Shown piece by piece: positions 11,514-22,850 of a stretch of DNA of 64,000 nt. The notes beneath the pieces are model-generated. The model ran no database searches. It was not told the DNA's origin and saw nothing but the letters and a program-made list of their open reading frames with translations. Made by a program: the position numbers and the translations under genes. This stretch comes from Schistosoma haematobium (lineage: Eukaryota > Platyhelminthes > Trematoda > Strigeidida > Schistosomatidae). Position 1 is the stretch's first letter. Each line of letters starts with the position of its first letter. Location: NCBI RefSeq assembly GCF_000699445.3, contig NC_067195.1:84516569-84580568 (forward strand). The letters run 5' to 3'.

Positions 11514-11525
11514 TTTATTTTTATT
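11514..11525 (-). promoter_or_regulatory. candidate poly(A) signals for UROD
   Basis: Two adjacent AATAAA hexamers on the minus strand (11514-11519 and 11520-11525), about 150 nt past the UROD stop codon. Confidence 0.45.
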
Positions 11526-11671
11526 AATAAATTAACAACTAACTAAAAGTACAAAATAACTTATTTATACAGCCTTCTAAAAAATAACAGCAAACTCATT
11601 GAAATAGAGGTAGAACAAATACAGAAAAATAAACTACGAATAAAAAAGGGAATAAAAATACCAAAAGATAT

Positions 11672-11869
11672 TTAATAGTTCAACATTGTATTTGATAATT
11701 GATGCACTAAATCAACAAATTTATTCACTTTATCTGGATCAACATCAGGATAAATGCCATGACCCAAATTGACAATATAACGATGTACACCGAAATTATT
11801 AATCATTTCTTTTACTAAACTTGAAATTTCATTCTCATTAGAATATAATGCGCAAGGATCTAAATTACC
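11672..11869 (-). CDS. UROD: UROD exon 4 (terminal)
   Basis: 65 codons plus TAA, beginning [14 protein letters not shown]. It has the conserved [17 protein letters not shown] with the active-site His (H337). Confidence 0.92.
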   Translation of the reverse strand, partial: GNLDPCALYSNENEISSLVKEMINNFGVHRYIVNLGHGIYPDVDPDKVNKFVDLVHQLSNTMLNY

Positions 11870-14800
11870 CTTTAAATAATTATAACAAGAAAAATAAATG
11901 TTATGAGTATTTTAAATTATAAATATGGAAGGAAATTATACAATAATGAGTACATAAATGTAAATTAGTGATTTAGTTCAAAGTTGTTGTAGGACCACGA
12001 AACAATACTACATATTTGCTTACAGGAAATGGGACAACGTTAACTTGAAATGGTGAGCTAAATAGAGCTATAAAATCAAATCTTCCCATAAAATTATAAT
12101 ACCTCCAAAACAGTGATGGGCACCATTGTTATTTATAAACATGATACTATCTCGTTCAACTGGAGAGTTAGGAATTCACTTTACAATAAAATGATATTCC
12201 CATCAATTGCTTGATTAAATTAGTTAGCTAACTAAACGAAGAATATAGAGCTAGCTAAAACTGATTTTATTTATTACTTATTTAGTTTTCAATAGTTGAG
12301 ATCATGAGTTAATTGAAGCTAGACCACCATGGAAAACCTGGAAGCACTGGACGGCCATTTCGTCATATTGTGGGACTCTTCAGCAGTGTGCATCCACGAT
12401 CCCACCTCGTGAGATTCGAACCCAGGACCTAATGGTCTCGTGCGCGAACGCTTAGCCTTTAAACCACTGAGCCGGCATCCAATGGTGTTAGTGTCTAACT
12501 TCAACTGATCCACGGAATTGGGTGACACATACACTGTTGTCTTCAGTGAGTTACTGTCTCACAACAGACCCAGTTGAACTTCACTGGTCACTGCTTCTCA
12601 CTAGAACTCCAGGAAATACCTCTTGAAGCCAGTCACTAGTGTACGTATGCTGATTAGTTTCAGAAGGGTTTTTTTATTTAGTTTTGTTAGGCATTGATAA
12701 AATTTGAAAACAATTGTTACATATTAGTATCGACTGGAGAACTATTGAAAACTAACTAGGTACCTATTTTGTCTTAGCTTTAGACCTAACAGGTTGCCGC
12801 TATTAACTAGGAATCCATTTTGAAACGGATAACTAGTAGGTTTCGTTTATGCCAGATTTGTGTATACTTTCCTTATGAATAAACTGAGTCAGCAAAATAC
12901 ATATAACTAGTCTTATGTAATAAGGAACTAGTTCTAATAACTTTTTATGAATTACAAGCAAGTGTTTGAAATTGATTAGACTTTATTTGTATAAGCATTA
13001 TTATTACTCATTGAATATGTGTCTTCAATAGAAATGTTAAAAACTGCAGGGTTGGATATAAATAAACATAAAACCGACGACCTTAGTGGCAAGCAAACTT
13101 AACTTACTTGTAATGTGATATTAAAACCTACAGTATTTCGAGCTAATCTAGGAGATATGGTCCAATCTAGGCTAATAACATCATAACCAGATTTAGATAA
13201 TTCAGTAAGAGCATAATGGCCATCTTTAGCAAATACGATGAGTGGTGGAATATAATCGTTAGGAATTTTGTATTCATTCAACAAACGGCTTCGTACTTCA
13301 TTTGCAATTTGTTTCAAATACGGTGAACAAAATGTATTAAACAAGTATGGGCTAAGAAAGCCAGCGTGAGATTCGAAAACCTACGAGAATAGAAAATATA
13401 AGTAACTATTTACAATAACAGGTTACTCGAAACCGTAGAAAAATACGTGAAGTATATCTATCATTTAAGTACAAAAAATATGGTGCAAAACTAAAACGAG
13501 GTACATGTACTTGGTTACTGAATCATTTTTGCATCGGTATTTACCGAGTAGTGAGTGATTGGAAATAGTCCAGATACACCAGAATAAATTAGTTGCCATT
13601 TCGGATTTATGTGAATAAATAAATAAAACAGTGCACGAAGTTCTATTCTACGCTGGTGAAACCTTAAACATACCACCTGACAATTATGATAGCTATCATT
13701 GACGATTGGTGTCGTTTAGGGATTGTACCTACCACCCGAAGATTAACTAAAATTGGGATGTGTATTTCGACCACTGAGTCAGCTTTCACTAATTAATCAA
13801 TCGAATCCAGGATTAAAATACATTCGCAAAGCAGATCTGTTTGATACGTTTCACAAATTTAATTTATTTATTTGAACATATAAACATTGGTACAATGGGG
13901 TACCAAATACATATGTGCCACACAACAACAATGAGGCCAGTAGCAGTTACTATTGATTTGTGTGAGGGCTGGAACACCTACGGGACACTCAAACCGAAGC
14001 AAGTGATTTTCTATGCGGAAACATCCCGAGCTTTAGACCTGAAGTTCTAATACACAAGGTAGTGAAGCAACGTTAAGAGATACAGTCCCATGATAGCCGG
14101 TGACCAACAACAGGTTCATACGCCTCTTGTTCCTTCAGGATCCTGGAACCCATGTGCACACTGGTTTGGAATCAGGGTTTCCCAACTCCCCTAAATGGAT
14201 CCTCCATATCTACCAACCCGGTTAAAGCGAATTATCCTATGATCATAGCAGTAGATTGTCCGTTATTTAGTAATTGCTCTTCAAGGTATATGGTTCTCAC
14301 TAAAAATAATTGGTATTCCCAAGTAGACTATAACTCAGTAACTAAGTGTTAGTTCTCATGATAGATTTCGACCCGTAACCCGTTATTCAGGAGTCATAAG
14401 TGTAGTACTGTTTAAACCTGTGATCCCATAGATCAAGAAAACAGTACTATATTAGGGGAAGTTAAAACAATATCACAACACAAATAATCGGGAGGTTTTA
14501 CTATATTATGTGTGGATTTTATCGAATGTATATAATTAGCACACTACCAATAAAAAACTAAAATGAGAAAAAAGGCAATTACTTGAAGTAACTGTGCACC
14601 GGAAAGAAATTGTTGGATCAAATGCTCTACAATTATCTGAGTAAGTAGACTAAGCAATCTCTGACTTGATCGAGGTTCGGTGTATAACCATTTTTTTGAT
14701 TTAGAATAAGTATTTGAACTTCCACCTTCAATCATATAAGACATTAGAGTCCAGGGAGCACCAGCAAAACCGATCAAAGGGACCTTTCCTTCTAGTCGAT

Positions 14801-17800
14801 GGCGTGTCAGGGTTATTGATTTATAAACATAGTCTAATTCTTTTCGTACATCAACTTGAGCGTTTAGCCGATCTAAGTCGTTTACTGAATTTAAAGGTTC
14901 AGTAAATTTAGGTCCGACACCAGGTTGCATCTTCACTTCCATACCAAGAGCCTACAGAAAAGAAAAACTACAACAATACTTTCATCGTGTGACAACAAAT
15001 ATATATTATGATATTAGCATACTGTGTCCAAAAGTTATTTAAATTTAGTATGTAGTTGTCGGATGCGAAATGTGAAAAGGTAAAGATTACCAACTAAGTC
15101 ATACGATGTTTAGTAAAAGTCGACTTGGTGATATCAGCAATCATTATCAATTAATACATCAAAGTGAGACGGGACCATAGTGATAGATAGCAAAGAACAA
15201 GAAATAGTAGTAGTTTCAATGAAAGTGGTACTACATATAAAGAATGAATGTATTTACATCACCGCTTACTGGTTGAACCAGAAACTGATTTTGAGTCATG
15301 TAAAATAGTTGCCATAATCATAAGGGTTTCGGAATACAAATAGACGAAATTCAAATTCGTGAAGTAGTAGACAACAACCGAAAAGCCTCATAGCTGAGTT
15401 ACAGCTCTGAGAACATTTTATGTGATACATTCTTCGAGGTCATCGAAACTGCAAGTCAATTAGTCTATGTGTCGAGCAAAAGTTTCAATTTCTGCAACTA
15501 GTTCTTCACGAAAAACAACTGATAGCTTAGTAAGACTTATTTGGAGATTAGATTTCAAAAATAGATCACTGTAAAAATAATGCATACTGAACTAGATATT
15601 TGTGTTATAGATTTCCTGTAAAGAGTGGATAAGCTAAAAGATGGAATATGGTATCCGCTTAATATTCCAAGCACATATAGATTTGTTCAGATACAGTTGT
15701 CATAAAGCATTTTAATAGATCTACAACTAACTGTTTAACCCTAAATCTGTAAGAAACAGACATTCTGATTCAAACTTTTCAAAAACCATTGATTTCTGAT
15801 GAGGGTGGGAAGAGTCCCCTCTCCCTCTAGAAATGCTCTCACACGGCCACGCGTATACAGCCTCTGCCAGGGAAGTCCTACTCACTGCCTTCTAGCGGCA
15901 TTACTGTTGTTTACGAAAATGAAAGGACGAAAAGCGAATATCCGGCGCTCTAACCGGATCCCAAACCAATGGTGCACATGGGCTCCAGTATCCTGAGGGA
16001 ACAAATGGCGTATGAACCAATCGTTGGTCACCGGCTACCATGGGACTGCATCTCCTAACGATGCTCCACTGCCTTGCAGGTCAGACCTTTAGGTCAAAGG
16101 CTCAGGGTGTGGCCTAATAAGAAAACCACCTGCTTCGGTCTGGGTACCCGGGCAGTATCACAGCCCACACACAAAATGAAAATGACGACATTTACTGAAA
16201 ATTCTATTCACGCTTCGATTAACAGTCAAACAATTCACATTATTATTACTATTTACGTCACTTATTCACTCTCTTTTATTCCTACTTTGTGTATCCTTAT
16301 TTTTCGACTTATACAGCAGCTCGCTCATGGTGGAAACTCGGTTCTATCTAAACGTTCTCGAGTCACTGCCTGGTTGAAAATTGTATGCTACCACCAAATA
16401 CGAATACTGAGGCAGTTTTTCTGAAATCACGAGAACCATTCAAACTGGCTGTCTTCAACGTTCACACACTTATGCAGGTCGGACAACAGATAGGGCTGGC
16501 TATGTCTTTGGAAAGTCATATATTCAGCTCTGATGGGTGTAAGTAGTGGCGGTGTGGATCTGTTGCCCGGAGAAAGACTTTTCGACCTTGAGTATGCGGA
16601 TGATATTGTCTTACTATGCGATAATGCCCAAGCCATGCAATCCGCACTTAATCAGTTGGCAATCAGTGTCCGTAGGTACGGTATGTGCTTTGCTCCTTCG
16701 AAATGCAAAGTACTTCTACAAGACTGGCAGGATCGTAATCCTGTACTCACCCTGGATGGTGAGCAAATAGAAGTAGTCGAGAAGTTCGTGTATCTAGGTA
16801 GCTGCATAAGTGCTGGTGGGGATGTGTGTGATGAGATCAATGCACGTATAGTGAAAGCCAGAGCGGCTTATGCCAATCTGGGCCATCTTTGGGCGCCATC
16901 CTGATGTCAGTCTGGTTGTAAAAGGTTGGATCTACAACGCGTCGGTGAGAGCAGTTCTGCTCTATGCTTGTGAATCCTGGCCTTTCCGAGGATGTTAGAT
17001 GACTCTCTGTGTTTGATCATCGCTGCCTCCGAAGGATTGCTGACATCCAGTGGCAACACCATGTTGGTAATGCAGAGAATTGGGATCGTGTGTTCGGGCG
17101 CAGAGACGATAATGCGGTTGGTGTCACCATCCAGAAACATCGACTTCGGTGGCTTGGACATGTTCTACGAATGCCTTCCCAGAGAATTCCACGTCGTGTA
17201 TTATTCGCCGACTCCGGAACTGGTTAGAAAAAGCGGAGAGGTGGTCAGTGTATGACATGGTATGAAAGAAAGCTGCAAAGAGCTGGCTTCTGTTGGTCCT
17301 TCTCGACTCTCTGGCTGGGGTCCTAGAGATAGTGCGACACAGTAGCTAGAGACGTTATCAGATATGGTTCAGGTTAGGAGCCAGTGACGATCCTGCTGTA
17401 ACTTTCTTTTACTTTCTTCATAAAAAGTGGTTACTTACTTACTTACGCCTGTCACCCCTAATTGAGCATAGGCAGACGACCAGCATTCTACAACCCACTC
17501 TGTCCTCAGCCTTCTTTTCTAGTTCCATCCAATTCTTGTTCATTTTTCTCATGTCTATCTCCGTTTCCCGGCGTAATGTGTTCTTTGGTCTTCCTCTTTG
17601 CCTTTGGCCTTCACGATTCCATGTGAGGGCTCGTCTTGTGACGCAGTTCGGTGCTTTCGTCAATGTGTGTCCTATCCACTTCCAGCGCTTCTTCCTAATT
17701 TCTTCCTCCGCTGGGATCTAGTTTGTTCTCTCCCACAATAGGTTGTTGCTGATAGTGTCCGGCCAACGGATTCGAAGTATTTTGCGTAGACAACTGTTAC

Positions 17801-19063
17801 TAAACACTTGTATCTTCTGGATGATGACTTTCGTAGTTCTCCAGGTTCCCGCCCCAGTAGACAGTAGAAGTGTCTTGACATTTGTATTGAAAATCCTGAC
17901 CTTGGTGTTGGTTGACAGTTGCTTTGAGTTTCAGATGTTATTCAGTTGTAAATATGCTGCTCTTGCTTTGCCGATCCGCGCTTCTTCCTTAACTGAAAGA
18001 TCTCTTCTGATTGTACGTTTCTGTTTCCCCTACTATTATTATTATTATTACACTACCTTACACTAATCTGTTCGTTATTGTTCTTTTTTTACGCTCCTTA
18101 ACTTTTTTCTTCTTCTCTTCGAATTCTCATTGTTTTGTGTGGCGCATGTATATTTGGTACCCTCTTGTACCAACACTTAAGTTTTCAAATAAATAAATAA
18201 TAATAAGGTAAGTCCTGATCATTGCCTTCTCACGGTATTACTGTTGTTCATAAAACTGAAAAGACGAAAAGCGGATGTCAAGCGATCTAACCGGGTTGGT
18301 GGACACGGAGGACCCTCCTAGGGGAGTGGAAAAACCATGATTCCAAACCAATGTGCACATGGGTTCCAGGATCCTGGAGGAACAAATGGCCTATGAACCT
18401 ATTGTTAGTCACCGGCTACCATGGGACTGCATTTCCTGACGTTGCTCCAATACCTTGTAAATTAGACTCTTAAGGAAACCACCTGCTCCGGCCTGAGCAC
18501 CCGGGCAGTATCACAGCCCACACACAAATCAAGTGACTTGTATTCGGTGCCCCTTTGTACCAATATTTGTGTTCAAATAAATAAGAAAACCTAAAACTTA
18601 ATCACAAACAGAACTTGTGATTAAATTTCAACCTGATTGATCTTTTGTGTTCTAAACAATGTAAGCAAGTGGTTGAGAACAGAAATAACGAAAAAATGGA
18701 GTGACTGTTTATTTCGCCCAGTTAGTTTAGCCTAAAGAAATCAAATGATAATATTAAAGGGAAGGAGACTAATCAATAACAGTTGTAAACTAAAATTAAA
18801 CTCACTTGAGGTATAACCAATATATCCGAAAATATAATCGCAGCATCAAGATCGAAACGATGTATGGGTTGGAGAGTTACGGCACAGGCAAGTTCTGGAG
18901 TACGACAAATCTCAAAGAAATCGTGTTTTTCACGTAGCTCACGGAACTCAGGTAAATAACGACCAGCTTGACGCATTATCCATACAGGTAGGCGGGAAAC
19001 AGACTCCCCTTTCGCAGCTCTTATAATGTTATCATTTTTTAAAGTAGGAAAGTTGTTGTGCAT
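11672..19063 (-). CDS. UROD: uroporphyrinogen decarboxylase (four exons)
   Basis: Cytosolic enzyme that removes four acetate carboxyl groups from uroporphyrinogen III to give coproporphyrinogen III in heme synthesis. Exons on the minus strand: 19063-18806, 14951-14583, 13380-13108, 11869-11672. All introns are phase 0 with GT/AG ends, and the joined product is 365 aa, close to the usual length of about 367. Substrate-pocket residues are present: R31 and R35 in [12 protein letters not shown]80 in [10 protein letters not shown]158 in [10 protein letters not shown]337 in NLGHGIYPD. The conserved segments [15 protein letters not shown] and GNLDPCALY are also present. No stop or frameshift interrupts it. 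All three introns carry transposons. Start chosen as the first in-frame ATG of exon 1. Function assignment is firm; exon borders are by eye. Confidence 0.93.
12299..12515 (-). mobile_element. diverged foldback hammerhead element, copy 3, in UROD intron 3
   Basis: Left arm (about 12299-12356) and a poorly matching right arm enclose a tRNA-like core. On the minus strand this has an A-box-like CTCAGTGG and B-box-like GGGTTCGAATCTC. Same orientation as the host gene. The right arm has decayed more than in other copies. Confidence 0.65.
12344..12391 (-). ncRNA. hammerhead ribozyme-like, diverged
   Basis: Minus strand: CUGAAGA core, GAA, and GGCCGUC at the cleavage site are present. Stem II (GUCC.../...GAC) and stem I (GCACACUG/CAGUGC) carry mismatches. 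It lies sense in the UROD primary transcript. Confidence 0.5.
13108..13380 (-). CDS. UROD: UROD exon 3
   Basis: 91 codons, beginning [11 protein letters not shown] and ending FNITLQ, donor GTAAGT. Contains the [11 protein letters not shown] and LDWTISP segments typical of the family. Confidence 0.92.
13857..14345 (-). mobile_element. short retroelement of the 59249 type, in UROD intron 2
   Basis: On the minus strand it matches the element at 59249-59721 (shared ACCGGCTA, CCATGTGCACA and a tail with TGTACCAAT followed by AAATAAATAAATT). Older and diverged. It ends with the AAATA-type tail at 13857. Confidence 0.55.
14583..14951 (-). CDS. UROD: UROD exon 2
   Basis: 123 codons after acceptor CTGTAG, beginning ALGMEV and ending GAQLLQ, donor GTAATT. 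Contains [17 protein letters not shown] with the substrate-contacting Tyr (Y158). Confidence 0.92.
16533..16904 (+). pseudogene. reverse transcriptase fragment (YADD box)
   Basis: Encodes [23 protein letters not shown], i.e. the YADD catalytic motif C of reverse transcriptase, then the thumb-side [18 protein letters not shown] and [17 protein letters not shown]. Upstream RT motifs are absent because of the internal deletion. Downstream frames (16992-17255) continue the C-terminal region but are broken. Confidence 0.75.
17428..17985 (-). mobile_element. 5'-truncated RTE fragment nested in another retroelement
   Basis: Minus orientation. Its 3' end is marked by repeated TTAC at 17432-17446 followed by GCCTGT, as in 37868 and 40517. 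It covers the last part of the ORF. It shares the nonsense codon in ERTN(stop) with the copies at 31230 and 37868. No clear target duplication could be seen. Confidence 0.65.
18206..18590 (+). mobile_element. short retroelement copy (59249 type)
   Basis: Matches 59340-59721, including CAAACCAATG-TGCACATGGG, CACCGGCTACCATGGGACTG and CACCCGGGCAGTATCACAGC. It ends in TTGTACCAATAT and AAATAAATAA. 5'-truncated and lying against the preceding element. Confidence 0.55.
18806..19063 (-). CDS. UROD: UROD exon 1
   Basis: 86 codons from the ATG, ending at DILVIPQ with donor GTGAGT. Holds the N-terminal signature [15 protein letters not shown] and the catalytic Asp (D80). Confidence 0.92.
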
Positions 19064-20920
19064 TTCAGTTATATAGATCCCTAAGATAGCAAATGGCGAA
19101 CGTTTTCAAATCGTTAGGAAAACCAAAACCTGGGATTACAGAAGAAACATGAATATTGCAAATTAAGTGTTAAAAACACTTTTAAACGGTTTTGAATAAG
19201 AGCGGGTACTGATTATATATACGTATATGATTGACTATCACTATCATTAAAACTTGGTTCACGAATTATCGAATCAGTTAGACAAGTGGCAATATTGCAC
19301 CTTGATGAAAGAACTCGTTTGACCACTACCCAAGGATTAGATAACGCTAATATCTCAGTCCGACAGGTCAGTTGCCGACCAGAAAAAGCCTAGTGGCTGA
19401 ACTTGGGTAACGCGAGTTCAAAGCCTACGGGTAACAATAATTTCTCCAACTCTCAAATGTCTAATGATGGCAAAATGAAAAGTGTAACAGTAGCAAAGCA
19501 AAAGACAATGAATAAAACAGTTTAAAAATCACTAAGCATCGAAAGGAAACAATACTATTTCCAAAATTACCAGAATGTGCTAAAATTAAGGTTGTTAGTC
19601 TGAATGAAAATAGAACTAGGTTAGGTCCAGAGATATTCTGTTTATAGCAATCAATACTCCCAATAAATTTCAACCACGCGATAGACAGTATTAGCAGGAT
19701 GCGATGAATTTGTTGTATTTCAGCGTTTTATCATTATTTACATATGAGCCAACAAGTTTAGTTAGTTTAACAAACAATAACATATTTGGGATTTCCTAGG
19801 TATTGGGTTGCAACCAGCAAGTAGTTGTAGTGAAATTATTCAGAGGTGAAGATCGTAATGAAACCAGGTACAATGGAAGAAAAAAGGGGACATCCACGAA
19901 TCCAAAGAACAGTTCCAATTAGAAAAAAATATATTCGTCTCCACACCGTTTTGAGTAACCGGGCGAGACCATTAGCCTTTACACTCAAAGTACGACTCAT
20001 AATCAAGTACCTGATGACTCACTTAGCTAGATTAACCTGTTTCTAAGATGCCCCAAGTATGTTAAAAATAAGGACTAAAGTAAAAGACACTTAAAATACT
20101 CCTAAAGATGAGTCATCAAATACCAGCAAGCTGATTTGTAAGCGAGCTGAACCTACAGGGAAAATTGAAGAACATAAATCCCCAATAGCTTTCAACGCAC
20201 AAAATTTACTTTATTATGATCTGTCAAAAAAATTTCGAGGGAATAATTAGACCAACAGTTGTCATGAAATTTAAATTCAAGTTAGGAAAAACCTCTTACT
20301 ACACCAATCGTTAATGTATATTTTGTGTTCGAGAGAGAGTTAGGTGATTAGACACTATATTAGCAACTATAAAGCAAGTATCCATAATCACACATCTAGA
20401 GTAACTGAGGAACATGCCTAAGAGTAACGCATGACTTCCAATGATCGCTCTTTACATTGAAAAATCTAATCAGTTTCATTTTGAAAAGAATAGGAGGCTA
20501 GATGGCTTACATTAGTCCTGGCAATGATGGTATCTCATTTGGTACAATTTTCTTTTGAATGAGTTGACAGATGAAGCCTCAGTCACGTGTTGATGTAATC
20601 AATTCCACTCGTTGATGATTCGATGGGAAAGTCGATAGTCAGCTGATAAGTAATTTGTTCTGAGCTTGTGAACATTTTTGGAGTGTCCTCGTAAATACTC
20701 TGTTTTGGAAGACAAAACAATGAGTACATATAGAGTGCAAATTTATCACTAAGTAATTTGAGAACTGTTATCAAGTCACCTGTAGTTCTTCAATATGACA
20801 ACTGGAATAGGTTCACCTCAGTCAGTCGAGCATCATACGGGTGTAGCGGTAAGTAAATCCCCAAAATAAATGGCTCTGTAAGTTTTCGACATTGGATGCT
20901 GACCATATTAGTTTGAGTGG
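19064..20920. other. UROD upstream intergenic region
   Basis: Should contain the UROD promoter, which reads leftward from 19063. No TATA box or other element stands out. No further gene supported. Confidence 0.35.
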
Positions 20921-20924
20921 ACTC

Positions 20925-21117
20925 ACCTAGTTGAAGGCGCTCGGTCATGCATCCGCTCCAGATCACGAGTGGGAACGCCGTGCTCAACAACCCCTGCAAT
21001 CGCTAGCCAGATTGGATCAAACGATCCTCGATATATTGATAGCCTTTCAAATATATTTTCGAACCTCCTCGCTTCTGTCTTTTGATTTCACTTGGTGGAT
21101 GCGATCCATATTAGGTG
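20925..21117 (+). repeat. dispersed repeat shared with 28385-28570
   Basis: Shares GCTCGGTCA-GCA and GATCACGAGT, a CCGTGCT block, and CAAATATAT further on with the inverse complement of 28385-28570. Family not recognised. Confidence 0.45.
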
Positions 21118-21594
21118 TTACTGGTTAAAGCGTTGTGAAACTCCAAATACCTGTGGCATCTTCAATGGTAGACGAGGAAGGCCGTTTGCATGCAAGAGGA
21201 GCAACACTGGCCCCAAAACTGTACCTTGGGGCACTCCACTAAGCACAGTTTCCCAGCTCAACAACTTGGAGTTCAACCATACTCTATGTTGACACCCAAC
21301 AAGGAAGTCGTTTATCCACATTAATAGATTGCCTACAATCCCGACATTTCTTAACTTATGTAACAGCCTGTTGTGCGGAACTTTATTAAAAGCCTTGCTA
21401 AAGTCAATGGAGGCTACGTCCACAGGTAACTTTTGGTCCTTAAGTGTACACCAGTTTTCCCGAACCACTAAAACGTTAGTGAATCGGGAATAACTTAGTC
21501 TAAAACTATGTTGCCTTTCCGAATGAATCCGGTTTTTATCGAGATACTTAAACAGCTCCTTCGGAATAATCTTTTGTAAGATTTTAACAACCAC
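21118..21594 (-). pseudogene. reverse transcriptase fragment, CR1-like
   Basis: Contains RT motif A-type SIDFSKAFNKVPH and motif B-type GVPQGTVLGPVL. It ends before the YADD/FADD box, so it cannot be a working polymerase. Confidence 0.7.
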
Positions 21595-22361
21595 ACTAGT
21601 TAGGCTAACGCGTCGGTAATTCTCAGGTTTATGTTTCGTACCTGTTTTGAAGACAGGACTTACTATGGAGTTCTTTCAGTCTTTTGGTGAACGACCCTGC
21701 GTTACGGATAGATTAAAGTATATACTTAAAGGATTTGCAAGGAAGTTAGCTAATCCCTTTAGTAACCTGGGATGCAGTTCGTCGGGCCCCGTGGATTTAC
21801 TTATGTCCAGAATATTTAGCAGACCAAAGATATCGAGTTCTTTAATGGTCACGCTGTCCAGTGTTTGTGTGGGGGGATTTGTACGGACTGACAGGAAGGG
21901 TATTTCTATGGTATATACATTGCTGAAATAGTTTGAGAATGCCTAGGCGTTGCCAAGTCGTCCTCCACTAATGATAAAGCAGTACTGTCTCCCCATAGTA
22001 CTGGAATATTTCCTCTTCTTTTTATCCTTTGGTTTATATATGAATGCGAGCGTTTAGGACATTCTATGGATTCCTTAACAATTTTTTCTTCTTATAAATT
22101 TCTAGATTTACGGAGCGTCGAGGCGCGGGTATTCCGAGCTTTTCGATACCGAAATTTTGTCTCATCCTTCCCCAGTAACCTAAATCTATCCCACATTTTT
22201 CTTCTCTTACAGAGAAGGATGCGGACCTCCCCTCCGAACCATGGTGGAGCGTTTCTCGGCCTCCTTGGTGTAGACGAAGCGATGTGTGGTACGGTAACTT
22301 TTAAGTGTAAATCCCGAAATTCACTCCAATCTGTTTCAATTGAGGACTCTGGCTCTATTGT

Positions 22362-22826
22362 TCAATCTACTGACGATGCTGAGTGTATGATATCTTGTAT
22401 ATTTGCTTCCCAGACGTTAGGTCTATATTGAGCTAACGTGTACTGGTGATTGACAGTTATATGCAAGTCGAAAGTTAAAACTGCATGATCACTTTTACCT
22501 AGGGATGGCACGTAATGGAGGTTCGTAACATCATTCTCGTAGTGAGTGAATATAAGATCTAGTAAGGATGATTCAGTGTCCAGGTCGTACCTAGTCGCTT
22601 CTTTCACATGTTGCATTAGGGCACATGTGATAACCGCATCAACTAGTTCATGCTCGAAGGAATTATCTGACAATTCAGTTCGCAGATTTTCCGAGTCTAC
22701 CGAGGGGGCATTAAAGTTTTCTAAGACTAGACTTCGACCACTTTGTGACCAAGTATTGAGACTGATTAGCAGGACCTCATTCGCTTCATAGCTTGGACGG
22801 AGATCAGTAGATCTTGTTCCTTGCAT
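22362..22826 (-). pseudogene. endonuclease-domain fragment, CR1-like
   Basis: Carries the C-terminal endonuclease motifs of the apurinic/apyrimidinic type: LVLENFNAP in place of GDFNAP, LLDLIFTH, and GKSDHAVLTF with the conserved Ser-Asp-His. The N-terminal endonuclease motifs are absent. Confidence 0.6.
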
Positions 22827-22850
22827 TTCAAGCGGGAACTATTTGTGATG

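Larger units (their letters stand above)
15796..18205 (+). mobile_element. internally deleted non-LTR retrotransposon interrupted by an RTE insertion, in UROD intron 1
   Basis: 5' untranslated-type sequence (15796-16190, same as in 59249-59660) leads to an ORF start with an endonuclease-like [17 protein letters not shown] (about 16437). Near 16515 the sequence jumps to the RT active-site region, so most of the endonuclease and RT is missing. The C-terminal part runs to about 17427. A minus-strand RTE fragment then intervenes (17428-17985), and a 3' end with TTGTACCAACAC and AAATAAATAAATAA follows (to 18205). Joining the two sides as one element is an inference. Confidence 0.6.
21118..22850 (-). 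mobile_element. CR1-like non-LTR retrotransposon remnant
   Basis: Reading on the minus strand: an endonuclease C-terminal part (about 22826-22362, with LVLENFNAP, LLDLIFTH and the SDHAVLTF motif), a linker with several stops, then RT motifs (about 21600-21118) ENYRRVSLTS, SIDFSKAFNKVPH, and SGVPQGTVLGPVL. The Asp-Asp box is missing because the sequence changes right after GPVL. Motif wording fits the CR1/SR1-type clade better than RTE. Clade is inferred from memory of motifs. Confidence 0.65.
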
